Source: Vicinamibacterales bacterium
Lineage (GTDB): Bacteria; Acidobacteriota; Vicinamibacteria; Vicinamibacterales; 2-12-FULL-66-21
DNA: 64,000 nucleotides
Reading direction: 5' to 3'
Assembly (NCBI GenBank): GCA_035699745.1
Contig: DASSPH010000060.1
Span: 24,346-88,345 of the forward strand
The translations under genes and the position numbers were made by a program. This document shows positions 19,019 to 27,727 of this stretch, in pieces (the stretch's first letter is position 1; each line of letters opens with the position of its first letter). Below the pieces are notes generated by a model that worked only from the letters and a program-made list of their open reading frames with translations, did no database searches and was not told the DNA's origin.

Positions 19019-19977
19019 CCGTCATGCTGCACGAACATCTTTTCCGTGCGATGAACACCGGCGTCGGCGTCTGGCTCTGCTGCGCGGATGCGAAGCATGG
19101 GGCCGCCGTGGCCCCGGCAATGCGCCGGGCGGAGGAGTTCTTTCACGCCGTGGACGCGGAGTTGAGCCGGTTCCGCCCCGCATCGGCGCTCAGCGAACTG
19201 AACCGCGCGTCAGGGCAAGGACCGCGAACCGTGTCACCCATCCTCTGGACCGTGCTCGTGTCTGCACTCCACGCGGCGCACGAGAGCGGCGGCATCTACG
19301 ACCCCACCATCCTCCGCAGCCTGGAGCGGATTGGCTACGACCGCAGCTTCGAGGCGATCCGTGCGGCTGGCCCTGTGGAGGGGGATCCGGCGGCGGCGTT
19401 CGGCTCGTGGCGCCGTGTCCGGCTGGACAGTGCGGCGCGGTCGGTCTCGCTGCCCGGCGATCTCGCCCTGGACCTGGGGGGCATTGCGAAAGGCTGGACC
19501 GTCGACCAGGTGGCGCTCGCGCTCGCGCCGCTCGGTCCAACTCTCGTCGATGCCGGCGGAGACTTGCGTGTCGCCGGCAGGCCCGACCGCGACCCATGGC
19601 CGATCGGCGTGCAGGATGCGTTCAATCCGGAACGAGATCGCGCCGTCGTCCGGCTGCGTGACGGGGCGCTTGCCACCAGCAGTGTCGGCGGACGCCGCTG
19701 GCAGCGCGGCACGAGGATGCTGCATCACGTGATCGACCCGCGGACGGGAACGTCCGCCGGAAGCGACCTGCATTCCGTGACCGTGCGCGCACGGACCGCG
19801 ATGATCGCGGATGTCGCCGCCAAGGTGACGCTCGTCCTCGGCAGCGTCCCTGGCGCGTCCTACCTTCGGCAGCGCAGCCTGGGCGCGTGGCTGACCACCA
19901 TGGACGGCCGCGACATCATCGTCGGCGAATTCCCCTGGGAAGAGGTGGAGAGCCATGCCTCGCTCCATCGTGTCTGA
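19015..19977 (+). CDS. apbE: ApbE-type FAD:protein FMN transferase
   Basis: 320 residues. Shows the family blocks in order: an acidic-pair opening (FFHAVDAELSRFRPASALSELNR), YDPTILRSLERIGY, LDLGGIAKGWTVD, LVDAGGDLRV, HHVIDPRTGTSA and the Mg2+-site region MIADVAAKV. The enzyme attaches FMN covalently to Thr/Ser of exported redox proteins. No target motif was found in the two small upstream proteins or the membrane partner. No clear signal peptide is visible; MLHEHLFRAMNTGVGV begins near ATG 19024, an alternative start. It overlaps the next gene by 23 bp. Confidence 0.85.
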   Translation: MTVMLHEHLFRAMNTGVGVWLCCADAKHGAAVAPAMRRAEEFFHAVDAELSRFRPASALSELNRASGQGPRTVSPILWTVLVSALHAAHESGGIYDPTILRSLERIGYDRSFEAIRAAGPVEGDPAAAFGSWRRVRLDSAARSVSLPGDLALDLGGIAKGWTVDQVALALAPLGPTLVDAGGDLRVAGRPDRDPWPIGVQDAFNPERDRAVVRLRDGALATSSVGGRRWQRGTRMLHHVIDPRTGTSAGSDLHSVTVRARTAMIADVAAKVTLVLGSVPGASYLRQRSLGAWLTTMDGRDIIVGEFPWEEVESHASLHRV

Positions 19978-20626
19978 CGTGAATGAGATTTCGCCGGGAG
20001 CCCTGCTCGCGAGTGCCGCCGCCGGTGTGACCCTGGCGGCCGGCGGCTTCGCTGTCGGCGCCGGTGCGACCGGGCTTGGCGAAGGGACGACGTCCTTCTG
20101 GTATCTGAGCCGCGCTTCCGGGTTTGTCGCTTATCTGCTGCTGTGGGGATCGGTGGCATGGGGCCTGCTGCTGAGCACCGGAATGGGGCGCAGGTGGATG
20201 CGTCCGCCCCAGTTGCTCGACGCCCACCAGTTCCTCGGTGTCGTCGGCCTCGGCTTCGGCTGTTTTCACGGCTTCGTGCTGATGGGCGATCGATACATGA
20301 GTTTTCCGCTCCAGGCGATCATCCTGCCCCTCGCCGGCAACTACGAACCCGTGCTGGTGGCGTTCGGACAGATCGCGGCGTGGCTCTCTCTCCTGCTCAT
20401 CGCCAGTTTCCACGTCCGGCGTCATATCGGAGGGCGCGCGTGGCGCCGGCTGCACTATGCGAGCTTCGCCGCGTTCTGGCTGGCGTTCGCGCACGGCCTC
20501 CTCCTCGGCACGGAACGGACGACGGCCTGGGCCAACGTCCTTTACATGACGACCGCATCCGTCGTGATATTTCTGACGTTCTACAGGGTCCTTGCCACGG
20601 AGCGCCTCCGGGCGATGCTCGCCTGA
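19955..20626 (+). CDS. Ferric-reductase-like (MsrQ-like) heme membrane protein
   Basis: 223 residues with six probable membrane helices. Histidines placed for two b-type hemes occur in LLDAHQFLGVVGLGFGCFHGF and RLHYASFAAFWLAFAHGLL, as in the ferric reductase-like transmembrane domain. The core resembles MsrQ and related YedZ proteins that pass electrons to a periplasmic partner; no MsrP-type molybdoprotein is encoded here. Together with ApbE it suggests an electron-transfer module that uses a flavinylated protein encoded elsewhere. Followed by the response regulator after 12 bp. Confidence 0.82.
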   Translation: MPRSIVSDVNEISPGALLASAAAGVTLAAGGFAVGAGATGLGEGTTSFWYLSRASGFVAYLLLWGSVAWGLLLSTGMGRRWMRPPQLLDAHQFLGVVGLGFGCFHGFVLMGDRYMSFPLQAIILPLAGNYEPVLVAFGQIAAWLSLLLIASFHVRRHIGGRAWRRLHYASFAAFWLAFAHGLLLGTERTTAWANVLYMTTASVVIFLTFYRVLATERLRAMLA

Positions 20627-20638
20627 CCAGGAGACGAC

Positions 20639-21307
20639 ATGCGTGTGCTGATCGTCGAGGACGACCCGCTGCTCGGTGACGCTCTCGCGGCCGGATTGAA
20701 GCAGCGCGGCTTCGAGCCGGACTGGGTGCAGGATGGGCGTGACGCGCAGACCGCTCTTCGCACGCAGGCGTTCGCGGCCATCGTCCTCGACCTCGGACTT
20801 CCCGGGCTGAGCGGACCCGAGCTCCTGCAGGCCGAGCGCGCCCGCGGCAATCGTGTTCCCGTGCTGATCCTGACGGCGCGTGATGCCGTTCAGGATCGGA
20901 TCAAGGGCCTGGACAGCGGCGCCGACGATTACGTGGTCAAACCGACGGACCTGGACGAGCTCGCGGCCAGGCTGCGCGCGCTGGTCAGACGCTCGAAAGG
21001 GGAGTCCGCGCCGCGCCTGCAGATCGGGGACGTGGTGCTCGACCCGGCCGCGAGGACTGTCACGCGCGGCGGGCATGTCATCGATCTGCAGCCCAGGGAA
21101 TTCGCGCTCCTCCAGGAGCTGATGCTCAACGCCGGCCGCGTGCTGTCGCGCGAACAGCTCGAGGAGCGGATGTACCGCTGGGGCGAGGAGATCGAGAGCA
21201 ACGCCGTCGAGGTCCACGTGCACCACCTCCGGCGCAAGCTCGGCGCGGACGTCGTGAAGACGATCCGCGGGGTGGGTTATGTGGTGCCGCGAGGCGGCCA
21301 TGCGTAG
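20639..21307 (+). CDS. OmpR/QseB-family response regulator
   Basis: 222 residues. Receiver domain with acidic pocket (VEDD), phospho-acceptor Asp51 (VLDLGLPGLSG) and the conserved VVKPTDLDEL; here Thr replaces the more usual Phe after KP. The winged-helix effector (about 125-220) ends VHHLRRKLGADVVKTIRGVGYVV. Best resembles QseB/PmrA regulators. It probably acts on the TTAAG-type repeat upstream of the operon. Stop overlaps the kinase start by 8 bp. Confidence 0.9.
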   Translation: MRVLIVEDDPLLGDALAAGLKQRGFEPDWVQDGRDAQTALRTQAFAAIVLDLGLPGLSGPELLQAERARGNRVPVLILTARDAVQDRIKGLDSGADDYVVKPTDLDELAARLRALVRRSKGESAPRLQIGDVVLDPAARTVTRGGHVIDLQPREFALLQELMLNAGRVLSREQLEERMYRWGEEIESNAVEVHVHHLRRKLGADVVKTIRGVGYVVPRGGHA

Positions 21308-22721
21308 ACCGCGTCGACGCTCGGTTCGGCGTCAGCTCCTGGTCCTGCTCCTGGCCGCCGTGTCGCTGGCGTGGATTGCCGCCGCGGCGGTCAGTTTCCG
21401 GGACGCCCGGCATGAAGTGGCGGAGGTGCTCGACGCGCATCTCGCGCAGACCGCATCGCTCATCAGCGTGCAGCGGGACGGGCACGAGGAGGACGACGAA
21501 GTCGACACCGAACACGCGCCGGTGCTGCACCGCTACGGACGCCGTGTCATGTTCCAGGTCTGGAAGGACGGCACGAGCCTCGGCCTGCACTCGCAGCACG
21601 CGCCGGACCGGCCGCTCTCCTCTGTGACTGACGGATTCAGCGACGCGACAATCGGCGGCTCGAGCTGGCGCGTCTTCAGTACATGGGACGCACGCCGCCG
21701 CGTGCTCGTGCAGGTGGCCGAGCAGGACCGCGAGCGCGGCGAGCTGGCGACGGCAGTCGCGCGCAACTTCATCGTGCCGCTCGCCGTCACTCTGCCCGTT
21801 CTGGGCGTCGTGATCTGGGCGGCGATCGGCCGGGCCACACAGTCGCTGACCCACGTCAACCGGCAAGTCGCCGCGAGAGAGGCCGATAACCTGACGCCGC
21901 TCGACGTGGCCGACGCGCCGTCGGAGATCGGTGCGCTGGTGACGAACCTCAATCACCTGTTCGCGCGCGTTCAAGGAATGATCGAGCAGGAGCGCCGCTT
22001 CACGGCTGACGCGGCGCACGAGCTCCGGACGCCGCTCGCCGGCATTCGGGCGCAGGCGCAGGTTGCTCGCGGCGCCACCAGCGATGTCGAACGGACGCAC
22101 GCACTGGACGGGGTGATGGCCGGGTGCGATCGCGCGGCGCACGTTGTCGAGCAGATGCTGACGCTCGCCCGGTTGGCCCCGGACGCGGTCTCGTTTCAGC
22201 CGGCCGCAGTTCAACTGACAGGCGTGCTGACAGCGGCCGTCGCCGACCTGGCGCCGGCCGCCCTCCTCAAACGGATCGACGTCGCGTTCCGCGCGCCGCG
22301 TCCCGCGGTCGTGCTCGGCGATGACGGCCTTCTGGGAGTCCTGTTCCGAAATCTCGTCGACAACGCGATTCGCTACAGCGCGCCGGGCACGAAGGTCGAC
22401 ATCGACCTCGACGTCCCGCCCGGCGGCACGGAGGCGCGCGTCCGGGTGAGGGATGGCGGGCCGGGGATGTCGGCAGAGGAGCGCGAGCGCGCCGGTCGTC
22501 GTTTCCATCGGCCTGCCGGGACCAAGCCGCCCGGCAGCGGGCTGGGGCTGTCGATCGTGCAGCGGATCGTCGATCTGCATCGGGGGACGCTCCGGCTCGC
22601 ACCGCCGGCGGCGGGCGCCGGGCTCGAAGTGACCGTGTCGCTGCCGCGTGTCCTGGATGAGCCACCAGTGATGACGGAACGAACGGAACCGGCGCCGGCC
22701 CGCCGGAAGATCCCGCGGTGA
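21300..22721 (+). CDS. QseC-like sensor histidine kinase
   Basis: 473 residues. TM1 near the N-terminus (QLLVLLLAAVSLAWIAAAAV) and TM2 around residue 160 (FIVPLAVTLPVLGVVIWAAI) enclose a periplasmic sensor domain (about 35-155) with an acidic run GHEEDDEVDTEH that could bind cations. HAMP-like linker, H-box DAAHELRTPLAGI, N-box LVDNAIRYSA and G-boxes DGGPGMS and GSGLGLSIVQ are intact. Start ATG at 21300 overlaps the response-regulator gene, which is its cognate partner. In-frame codons upstream of 21300 would lack a hydrophobic anchor difference, so choice of start is mildly uncertain. Confidence 0.88.
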   Translation: MRRPRRRSVRRQLLVLLLAAVSLAWIAAAAVSFRDARHEVAEVLDAHLAQTASLISVQRDGHEEDDEVDTEHAPVLHRYGRRVMFQVWKDGTSLGLHSQHAPDRPLSSVTDGFSDATIGGSSWRVFSTWDARRRVLVQVAEQDRERGELATAVARNFIVPLAVTLPVLGVVIWAAIGRATQSLTHVNRQVAAREADNLTPLDVADAPSEIGALVTNLNHLFARVQGMIEQERRFTADAAHELRTPLAGIRAQAQVARGATSDVERTHALDGVMAGCDRAAHVVEQMLTLARLAPDAVSFQPAAVQLTGVLTAAVADLAPAALLKRIDVAFRAPRPAVVLGDDGLLGVLFRNLVDNAIRYSAPGTKVDIDLDVPPGGTEARVRVRDGGPGMSAEERERAGRRFHRPAGTKPPGSGLGLSIVQRIVDLHRGTLRLAPPAAGAGLEVTVSLPRVLDEPPVMTERTEPAPARRKIPR

Positions 22722-22849
22722 CCGTGGAATTCTCCCCATGCGCAGCCGCGTGCGTCCCCTGAATCGCGCCTGACCGGCGCCTGCGTGACCTCGGCCGGCG
22801 GCCGTCACGGGGCCAGCGTCTTGCAGCCCCGGTGACAGGTGTCGCGGTG

Positions 22850-23740
22850 ATGTCGACGTCGCACGTGGTGCGGCCCTTCGGCCGATTCCTGGTGGCGCTG
22901 ATCTCGGTTGCAGGCGTGCAGATCGCAAGCGCCGTCGACGTCACCCTGCCGAACAGGACGGGCTCGGTGAGATTCGCCGTACTTGGCGATTTCGGCTCCG
23001 GCGACGAGCTCGAGTACCAGGTCGCCTCTCAGATGGCGGCGTTCCGGGCGCGCTTTCCCTTCGAGTTCGTGATCACGACCGGCGACAACATCATCGGCAG
23101 CCAGGATGACCCCGCCGACTTTGCCGAGAAGTTCGAGCGCCCGTTCGAGGCCCTGCTCGCCGCCGGCGTGCGGTTCTTCGCGACGCTCGGCAACCACGAC
23201 AAGCCGGCGAACCGGTCCTATCCCCGCTGGAACATGAATGGCCGGCGGTACTACACGTTCGCGTTCAAGAACGTCCGGTTCTTCGCGCTCGACTCGAACC
23301 GTCCCGATCGGGCGGAGCTCGCCTGGCTCGATGAGGCGCTGCGCAACTCGAGCGAGGACTGGAAGATCTGCTACTTCCACCATCCTCTGTACTCCAACGG
23401 CGTGAAGCACGGTCCGGCGCTCGAACTCCGAGTGCTGTTCGAACCGCTGCTGGTTCGCCATGGCGTGGACGTGGTGTTCTCGGGCCACGACCATGTCTAC
23501 GAGCGCCTCACGCCGCAAGCGGGGATCGCGTACTTCGTGACCGGCTCTGGCGGACAGGATGTCCACTCGCTGCGGCTGAGCCCGACCACGGCGGCGTCGT
23601 TCGATCGCGAGCACACGTTCACTGCCGTCGAAGTGAACGGCGCCGACCTGTTCTTCCAGACCGTATCGCGCTCCGGCATCACGGTTGACGCCGGCGTCAT
23701 CCGGAAGCGCGCGCGCGAGGCCACCGGGGGCGGGCGATGA
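22850..23740 (+). CDS. Secreted metallophosphoesterase (purple-acid-phosphatase-like)
   Basis: 296 residues with an N-terminal signal-type helix (FLVALISVAGVQIASA). Metal-ligand motifs are complete: VLGDFGSGDE, TTGDN, LGNHD, YFHHPLYS and FSGHDHVYER. The enzyme should be an exported dinuclear phosphohydrolase; substrate unknown. The start ATG at 22850 is preceded in frame by a GTG at 22832. The stop overlaps the NhaA-like gene start (ATGA), so the two are probably coupled. The 128-bp gap upstream contains no clear gene. Confidence 0.82.
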   Translation: MSTSHVVRPFGRFLVALISVAGVQIASAVDVTLPNRTGSVRFAVLGDFGSGDELEYQVASQMAAFRARFPFEFVITTGDNIIGSQDDPADFAEKFERPFEALLAAGVRFFATLGNHDKPANRSYPRWNMNGRRYYTFAFKNVRFFALDSNRPDRAELAWLDEALRNSSEDWKICYFHHPLYSNGVKHGPALELRVLFEPLLVRHGVDVVFSGHDHVYERLTPQAGIAYFVTGSGGQDVHSLRLSPTTAASFDREHTFTAVEVNGADLFFQTVSRSGITVDAGVIRKRAREATGGGR

Positions 23741-24870
23741 AGGCCCGTGGGCTGTTCACCATCCTGATCGACAGCTTCCTGCTGCTGCCGATCGGCCTGC
23801 TCGTGGCGCTGGTGTGGGCCAACGCCGCCGGGGTGAGCTACTTCCGCTTCGCTCATGCGCTGCGATTCATCGTCAACGACATCGGCATGGTGTTCTTCGT
23901 CGGCCTCGTGACCGAGGAAGCGCTGGAAGCGGTGATGCCGGGAGGCGCGCTGCATCGCTGGCGACGGACGCTCCTGCCGATCGTCGCCGCGGTCGGGAGC
24001 GTGCTCGGAGCCACGGCCGTGTACGTGCTCTATCTGCGCGAGCGTTCGGAGTTCATGCTCCTGGAAGGGTGGCCGGTCGCAGCGGCGCAGGATGTCGCGC
24101 TCGCGTATTTCGTCGCGAAGGCGATCTTCGGCCAGCGGCGCGGGCCGGTCGGCTTCCTCGTCATCATGGCGATCGTCAGCGACGCCATCGCCATCGTCAG
24201 CATCGCCGTCTGGTATCCGTCCAATCCCGAGCGGCTGCCGCTTGCCGTCCTGCTGATGGTCGCCGCGATCGGCGTCGCGGCAGCACTCCGCGCGGCACGC
24301 GTCGAGAGGCTGTGGGTGTATCTGGCGACGAGCGGGACGATGTCGTGGATCGCGTGCTACGCGGGCGGGATTCAACCGGCGCTGGCACTGGTGCCCGTCG
24401 TGCCGTTCCTGCCGCACCGCTCACGGTACGTCGGACTGTCCGCGGAGGCCCAGCGCGCCGCGCCGCGGCGCTTCGAGCACATCTTCAAGTACACCGTCCA
24501 GGTCGTCCTGGTGATGTACGGCCTGGTGAATGGCGGCGTGGTCATCGCCGGGCAGATGCCGGGCGCCTGGGCGGTCCTGCTGGCGGCGCTGATCGGCCGG
24601 CCGACCGGCATCCTGATCGCCGTCGCATCGGGGATGGCCGCCGGCCTGCGCCTGCCCGTCCGCCTGCATTGGCGGGAACTGATCGTCGTCTCGCTCGCCG
24701 CTTCGGGCGGCTTCACGTTCGCGCTGTTCTTTGCCGCGTCCGTGATTCCTGCCGGTCCCCTGCTGAACGAGCTGAAGCTGGGCGCGTTGTCCACCGTCGT
24801 GAGCGCGATGCTGGCCTTCGCGGCCGCCCGCATGCTGCATGTCGGCCGCTTCTCACCCGCTGTTCATTGA
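23737..24870 (+). CDS. Divergent NhaA-family Na+/H+ antiporter-like membrane protein
   Basis: 377 residues, about 11-12 membrane segments. NhaA features include WANAAGVSYFRF and FIVNDIGMVFFVGLVTEEA near the N-terminus, AAQDVALAYFVAKAIFG, the core FLVIMAIVSDAIAIVSIAVWY, and IGRPTGILIAVASG late in the protein. In E. coli NhaA the ion site is an Asp-Asp pair (D163-D164); here it reads Ser-Asp. The other helix keeps one Asp (AAQD). Loss of one Asp is known to change stoichiometry or ion choice in related antiporters; consequence here is inferred. Its last 7 bp overlap the convergent cusB-like stop. Confidence 0.72.
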   Translation: MKARGLFTILIDSFLLLPIGLLVALVWANAAGVSYFRFAHALRFIVNDIGMVFFVGLVTEEALEAVMPGGALHRWRRTLLPIVAAVGSVLGATAVYVLYLRERSEFMLLEGWPVAAAQDVALAYFVAKAIFGQRRGPVGFLVIMAIVSDAIAIVSIAVWYPSNPERLPLAVLLMVAAIGVAAALRAARVERLWVYLATSGTMSWIACYAGGIQPALALVPVVPFLPHRSRYVGLSAEAQRAAPRRFEHIFKYTVQVVLVMYGLVNGGVVIAGQMPGAWAVLLAALIGRPTGILIAVASGMAAGLRLPVRLHWRELIVVSLAASGGFTFALFFAASVIPAGPLLNELKLGALSTVVSAMLAFAAARMLHVGRFSPAVH

Positions 24871-26429
24871 ACGACCACCGTCCCTTTCAGCATGTTCATG
24901 CCGCACACGAATGCGACCTCTCCGGATGTCGACGGTGTGAAATCGATGACGACCGGCTCGTTCAGCGGGAGCCCGCGCCTGATGCCAAGTGAGGGGAACG
25001 CGACTTCGGTCGCGCAGGTCTTGTCGGTCGTCCGCACGAAGGTGAGTCGAGCGGGAGCGCCGGCGCGCAGCGTCACCCTGGCGGGTTCGAACCCTTTCTC
25101 CGTCACCGCTACCTTCGCGACCTGCACTGCCGGAGATGCCGCTTGCGGGGTCCGCGCCGCGGGAGACGACGGCCGGGCCGCGCGGATGCCGAGGCGCTCC
25201 GCCTCCGCACGCAGGAAGAAGCTGCCCTTCGACGCGACCGCGTCGCCGGCCGTCAGCCCGCCGAGGATCTCGACCCGATCCCCGAGCACCCGTCCGAGCC
25301 GGACTTCGCGCTCGACAAACCTCGGAGGATCGGTTCCCAGGGACACATAGACCACCTGTCGATCGCCGACGGTTTGAACCGCTTCCTTTGGCACGGTGAG
25401 CACGGAGGCGGCGCTCGCCGACTCGATCGCCACGTCGGCATACATCCCGAGCCGGAGATCGCCTCGCGGATTCGCCGCCTCGACGCGAAGCCTTGCAGTC
25501 CGTGTTGCCGGGTTCAGCTGGGGATCGATGAAGCTGACGCGCCCCTCCAGCGGGCGCTCGGGGAAGGCGGTTGAGGTAACCGTCGCCCGCGCCCCTTCGC
25601 GGATCCGCTGCAGATCGCGCTCGTACACGTCGGCCACGATCCAGACCTGCGACAGATCGACGATCGTGAACAGCTTCGTCGCCGGATCGACGTTGAGGCC
25701 GGCGTTCGCCGCGCGTTCCGTGACCACGCCGTCGATGGGCGCGGGAACGCTGGCGGTCGCGGCATCCTGCGCGTTCGGCGCAGGCGCTCTCTCGGCGTCT
25801 GCGCCGAGCAGGCGGAGCCGCGACCGTGCGCTCTCCACCTCTGCGAGCTGGGCGGCGTGCTCGGCATGGAGCCGTTCCAGTTCCTGGCGGCTGGCGGCGC
25901 CGATCTCCACCAGCTTCCCGGTCCGCTGCAGCTCGCGATCGTGCGCTTCGAGCATCGATCTGGCTGCGACGTACTTCGAACGCGCCTCGGCCAGCTCCGG
26001 ACTGTAGACCCTCGCGAGCGGCTGCCCCTTTCGCACGCGTTCGCCCAGCTGCGCCGCGACGCTCACGACCCGTCCGCCGACCAGCGGCGTGACCGTCACC
26101 TGGCGATACGCATTGGGCTCGACCACGCCCGGCAGCCGGAGGCTGTCTGCCGCCGGTCCTGCGGATACCTGCGTAACCACGATACCTGCTCGATCGGCGG
26201 CGTCCCTGGTCAGCGTGACGACGGCATCCGCGGCCGGCGGACGCGCCGCCGGGGACGCCGCTGCAGCGCTGGGACGCGGGTCCGCGGCCGGCGCGTTTGC
26301 GCCAGCGCCCGCGGGAGCCTCGCGGGATCGCGTCCACAGGTACATCCCGCCCGCGCCGGCGAGCAGAGTCGACAGCAGCGCGGCCGCTGCCATGCCGCGG
26401 GTGACGTGGAGCCGCCGCTCTTCAGTCAT
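24864..26429 (-). CDS. cusB: CusB-like RND adaptor fused to a C-terminal cupredoxin-like domain
   Basis: 521 residues. N-terminal membrane anchor (AAAALLSTLLAGAGGMYLW), then the adaptor fold: barrel-sandwich (VTVTPLVGGRVVSVAAQLGE), helical hairpin, VPAPIDGVVTERAANAGLNV, and a beta-barrel up to about residue 400. The last 86 residues form a cupredoxin-like domain (EKGFEPARVTLRAGAPARLT) with probable Cu/Ag ligands in DKTCATEV and FVCGMNM. The adaptor probably passes captured metal directly to the pump. The canonical CusB N-terminal Met-rich segment is missing, so the cupredoxin domain may replace it. Starts inside the cusC stop (ATGA overlap). Confidence 0.87.
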   Translation of the reverse strand: MTEERRLHVTRGMAAAALLSTLLAGAGGMYLWTRSREAPAGAGANAPAADPRPSAAAASPAARPPAADAVVTLTRDAADRAGIVVTQVSAGPAADSLRLPGVVEPNAYRQVTVTPLVGGRVVSVAAQLGERVRKGQPLARVYSPELAEARSKYVAARSMLEAHDRELQRTGKLVEIGAASRQELERLHAEHAAQLAEVESARSRLRLLGADAERAPAPNAQDAATASVPAPIDGVVTERAANAGLNVDPATKLFTIVDLSQVWIVADVYERDLQRIREGARATVTSTAFPERPLEGRVSFIDPQLNPATRTARLRVEAANPRGDLRLGMYADVAIESASAASVLTVPKEAVQTVGDRQVVYVSLGTDPPRFVEREVRLGRVLGDRVEILGGLTAGDAVASKGSFFLRAEAERLGIRAARPSSPAARTPQAASPAVQVAKVAVTEKGFEPARVTLRAGAPARLTFVRTTDKTCATEVAFPSLGIRRGLPLNEPVVIDFTPSTSGEVAFVCGMNMLKGTVVVQ

Positions 26430-27727
26430 TGCATCGCTCCAAGGGCCCGGTTGAGAGCCGTCCGGGCTTCGAACGCCTCGCGCAGCGTCCCGGTGTAGGC
26501 GCGCTCGAGATCGAGATAGCGTTTCTGCTCGCTCAGCACTTCGAAGATCGTCGCGCGGCCGAGCCCGTAACTCTGTTGAACGACCGAGAGGTTCTGGCGC
26601 GCCAGCGTCCGCGCCTCTGCTCCGTACATCCGCACCGCGTCCCGCGCGCGCTCGTCCAGCGCGCGCGCCGCCGCAATTTCGCTGCCGGCGGTCAGCGCTG
26701 CCGCCGCGTGGAGTGCGGCCGCGCCGGCGCGTTCGGCCCGTGCGGCGGCGACCTCTCCCTGGTTGCGGTTGAAGAGGGGCAGGGTGACCATCACGCCGCC
26801 GGTGACGTACTGAAACTGGCCGCGGATTCGCTCGACGCCGCCGGCCGGTGAGAGACCGATCTGCGAGAAGCCGCTGTCCATGCGCGTGTATCCGGCGAAC
26901 ACGCTGACGTCCACGCGACCCTCTCGCCGCGCGCGGTCGATTCGCGCATCCGCCACTGCGACGCGGGCCTGTGCTTCACGCACGTCAGCGCGACCCTCTG
27001 CCGCGCCGGTCCCGGCGGTTGCCGCAGGCGCCTGCCGGTTCACCACGTCATCCAGCACATCGCGCAGCCGAATCTGTTCGTCCGGCGGCGCGCCGATTGC
27101 CCGCTTGAGCTCGAACATGGCGCGCTCGGCGCGGCCGAGCTGCAGCAGCCGATCGGCCTCAAGCCGGCGGAGCTCGACCTCCATCAGGTCGCGCTCCAGC
27201 GCAGGGGACGCACCCTGATCGACACGTGCGCGCAGCAGATCCGCCTGACGGCGCGTGGCCGCGACCAGATCGTCGAGAACCGCGGCCTCCCGGACTGCGA
27301 CCAGCGCATCGCCGTAGCGGGCCCGCACGTCGGCGGCCAGCAGCCGCTCGCGATCCGAGACCAACAGCTCGGCGGCCGCGACCTCCCGGTCGGCGACGTT
27401 CACGCGCCCCGTCCGGCGGAACAGGTCGAGCGGCCACTCGACGCTCACCATCGTTTGATGGTCGGTCCCTGCCGGCTCGTCACGCAGCTCGGTCGATATC
27501 GACAGGTTCTTGCGCAGCCCGGCCTGAAGCCGCATCCCACGCGCGGCGTCGACGGACGTCCGGGCGGCGCGGATGGACGGCTCCTGCGTCAGCGCGCGCT
27601 GGATTGCCTGATCGAGGGAGAGGCCGCTGGCCGGATCGACGAACGCGGCCGGCGCCGTTTGTGCGGCGCTCGCAGACGCCGCGAGCCAGCACGTCGCCGC
27701 GAATGCGGCGGTCGCTCGACGTTTCAT
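26426..27727 (-). CDS. cusC: CusC-like outer membrane efflux channel
   Basis: 433 residues. Signal peptide ([15 protein letters not shown]) and two OEP repeats beginning [20 protein letters not shown]. The long helical hairpins are rich in Arg/Ala/Glu. There is no lipobox. It should form the outer-membrane exit of the copper/silver pump. The start overlaps the stop of the pump gene and the stop overlaps the adaptor start, so the order is pump-channel-adaptor. The open frame extends upstream, but the signal peptide fixes the ATG at 27727. Confidence 0.87.
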   Translation of the reverse strand: MKRRATAAFAATCWLAASASAAQTAPAAFVDPASGLSLDQAIQRALTQEPSIRAARTSVDAARGMRLQAGLRKNLSISTELRDEPAGTDHQTMVSVEWPLDLFRRTGRVNVADREVAAAELLVSDRERLLAADVRARYGDALVAVREAAVLDDLVAATRRQADLLRARVDQGASPALERDLMEVELRRLEADRLLQLGRAERAMFELKRAIGAPPDEQIRLRDVLDDVVNRQAPAATAGTGAAEGRADVREAQARVAVADARIDRARREGRVDVSVFAGYTRMDSGFSQIGLSPAGGVERIRGQFQYVTGGVMVTLPLFNRNQGEVAAARAERAGAAALHAAAALTAGSEIAAARALDERARDAVRMYGAEARTLARQNLSVVQQSYGLGRATIFEVLSEQKRYLDLERAYTGTLREAFEARTALNRALGAMQ

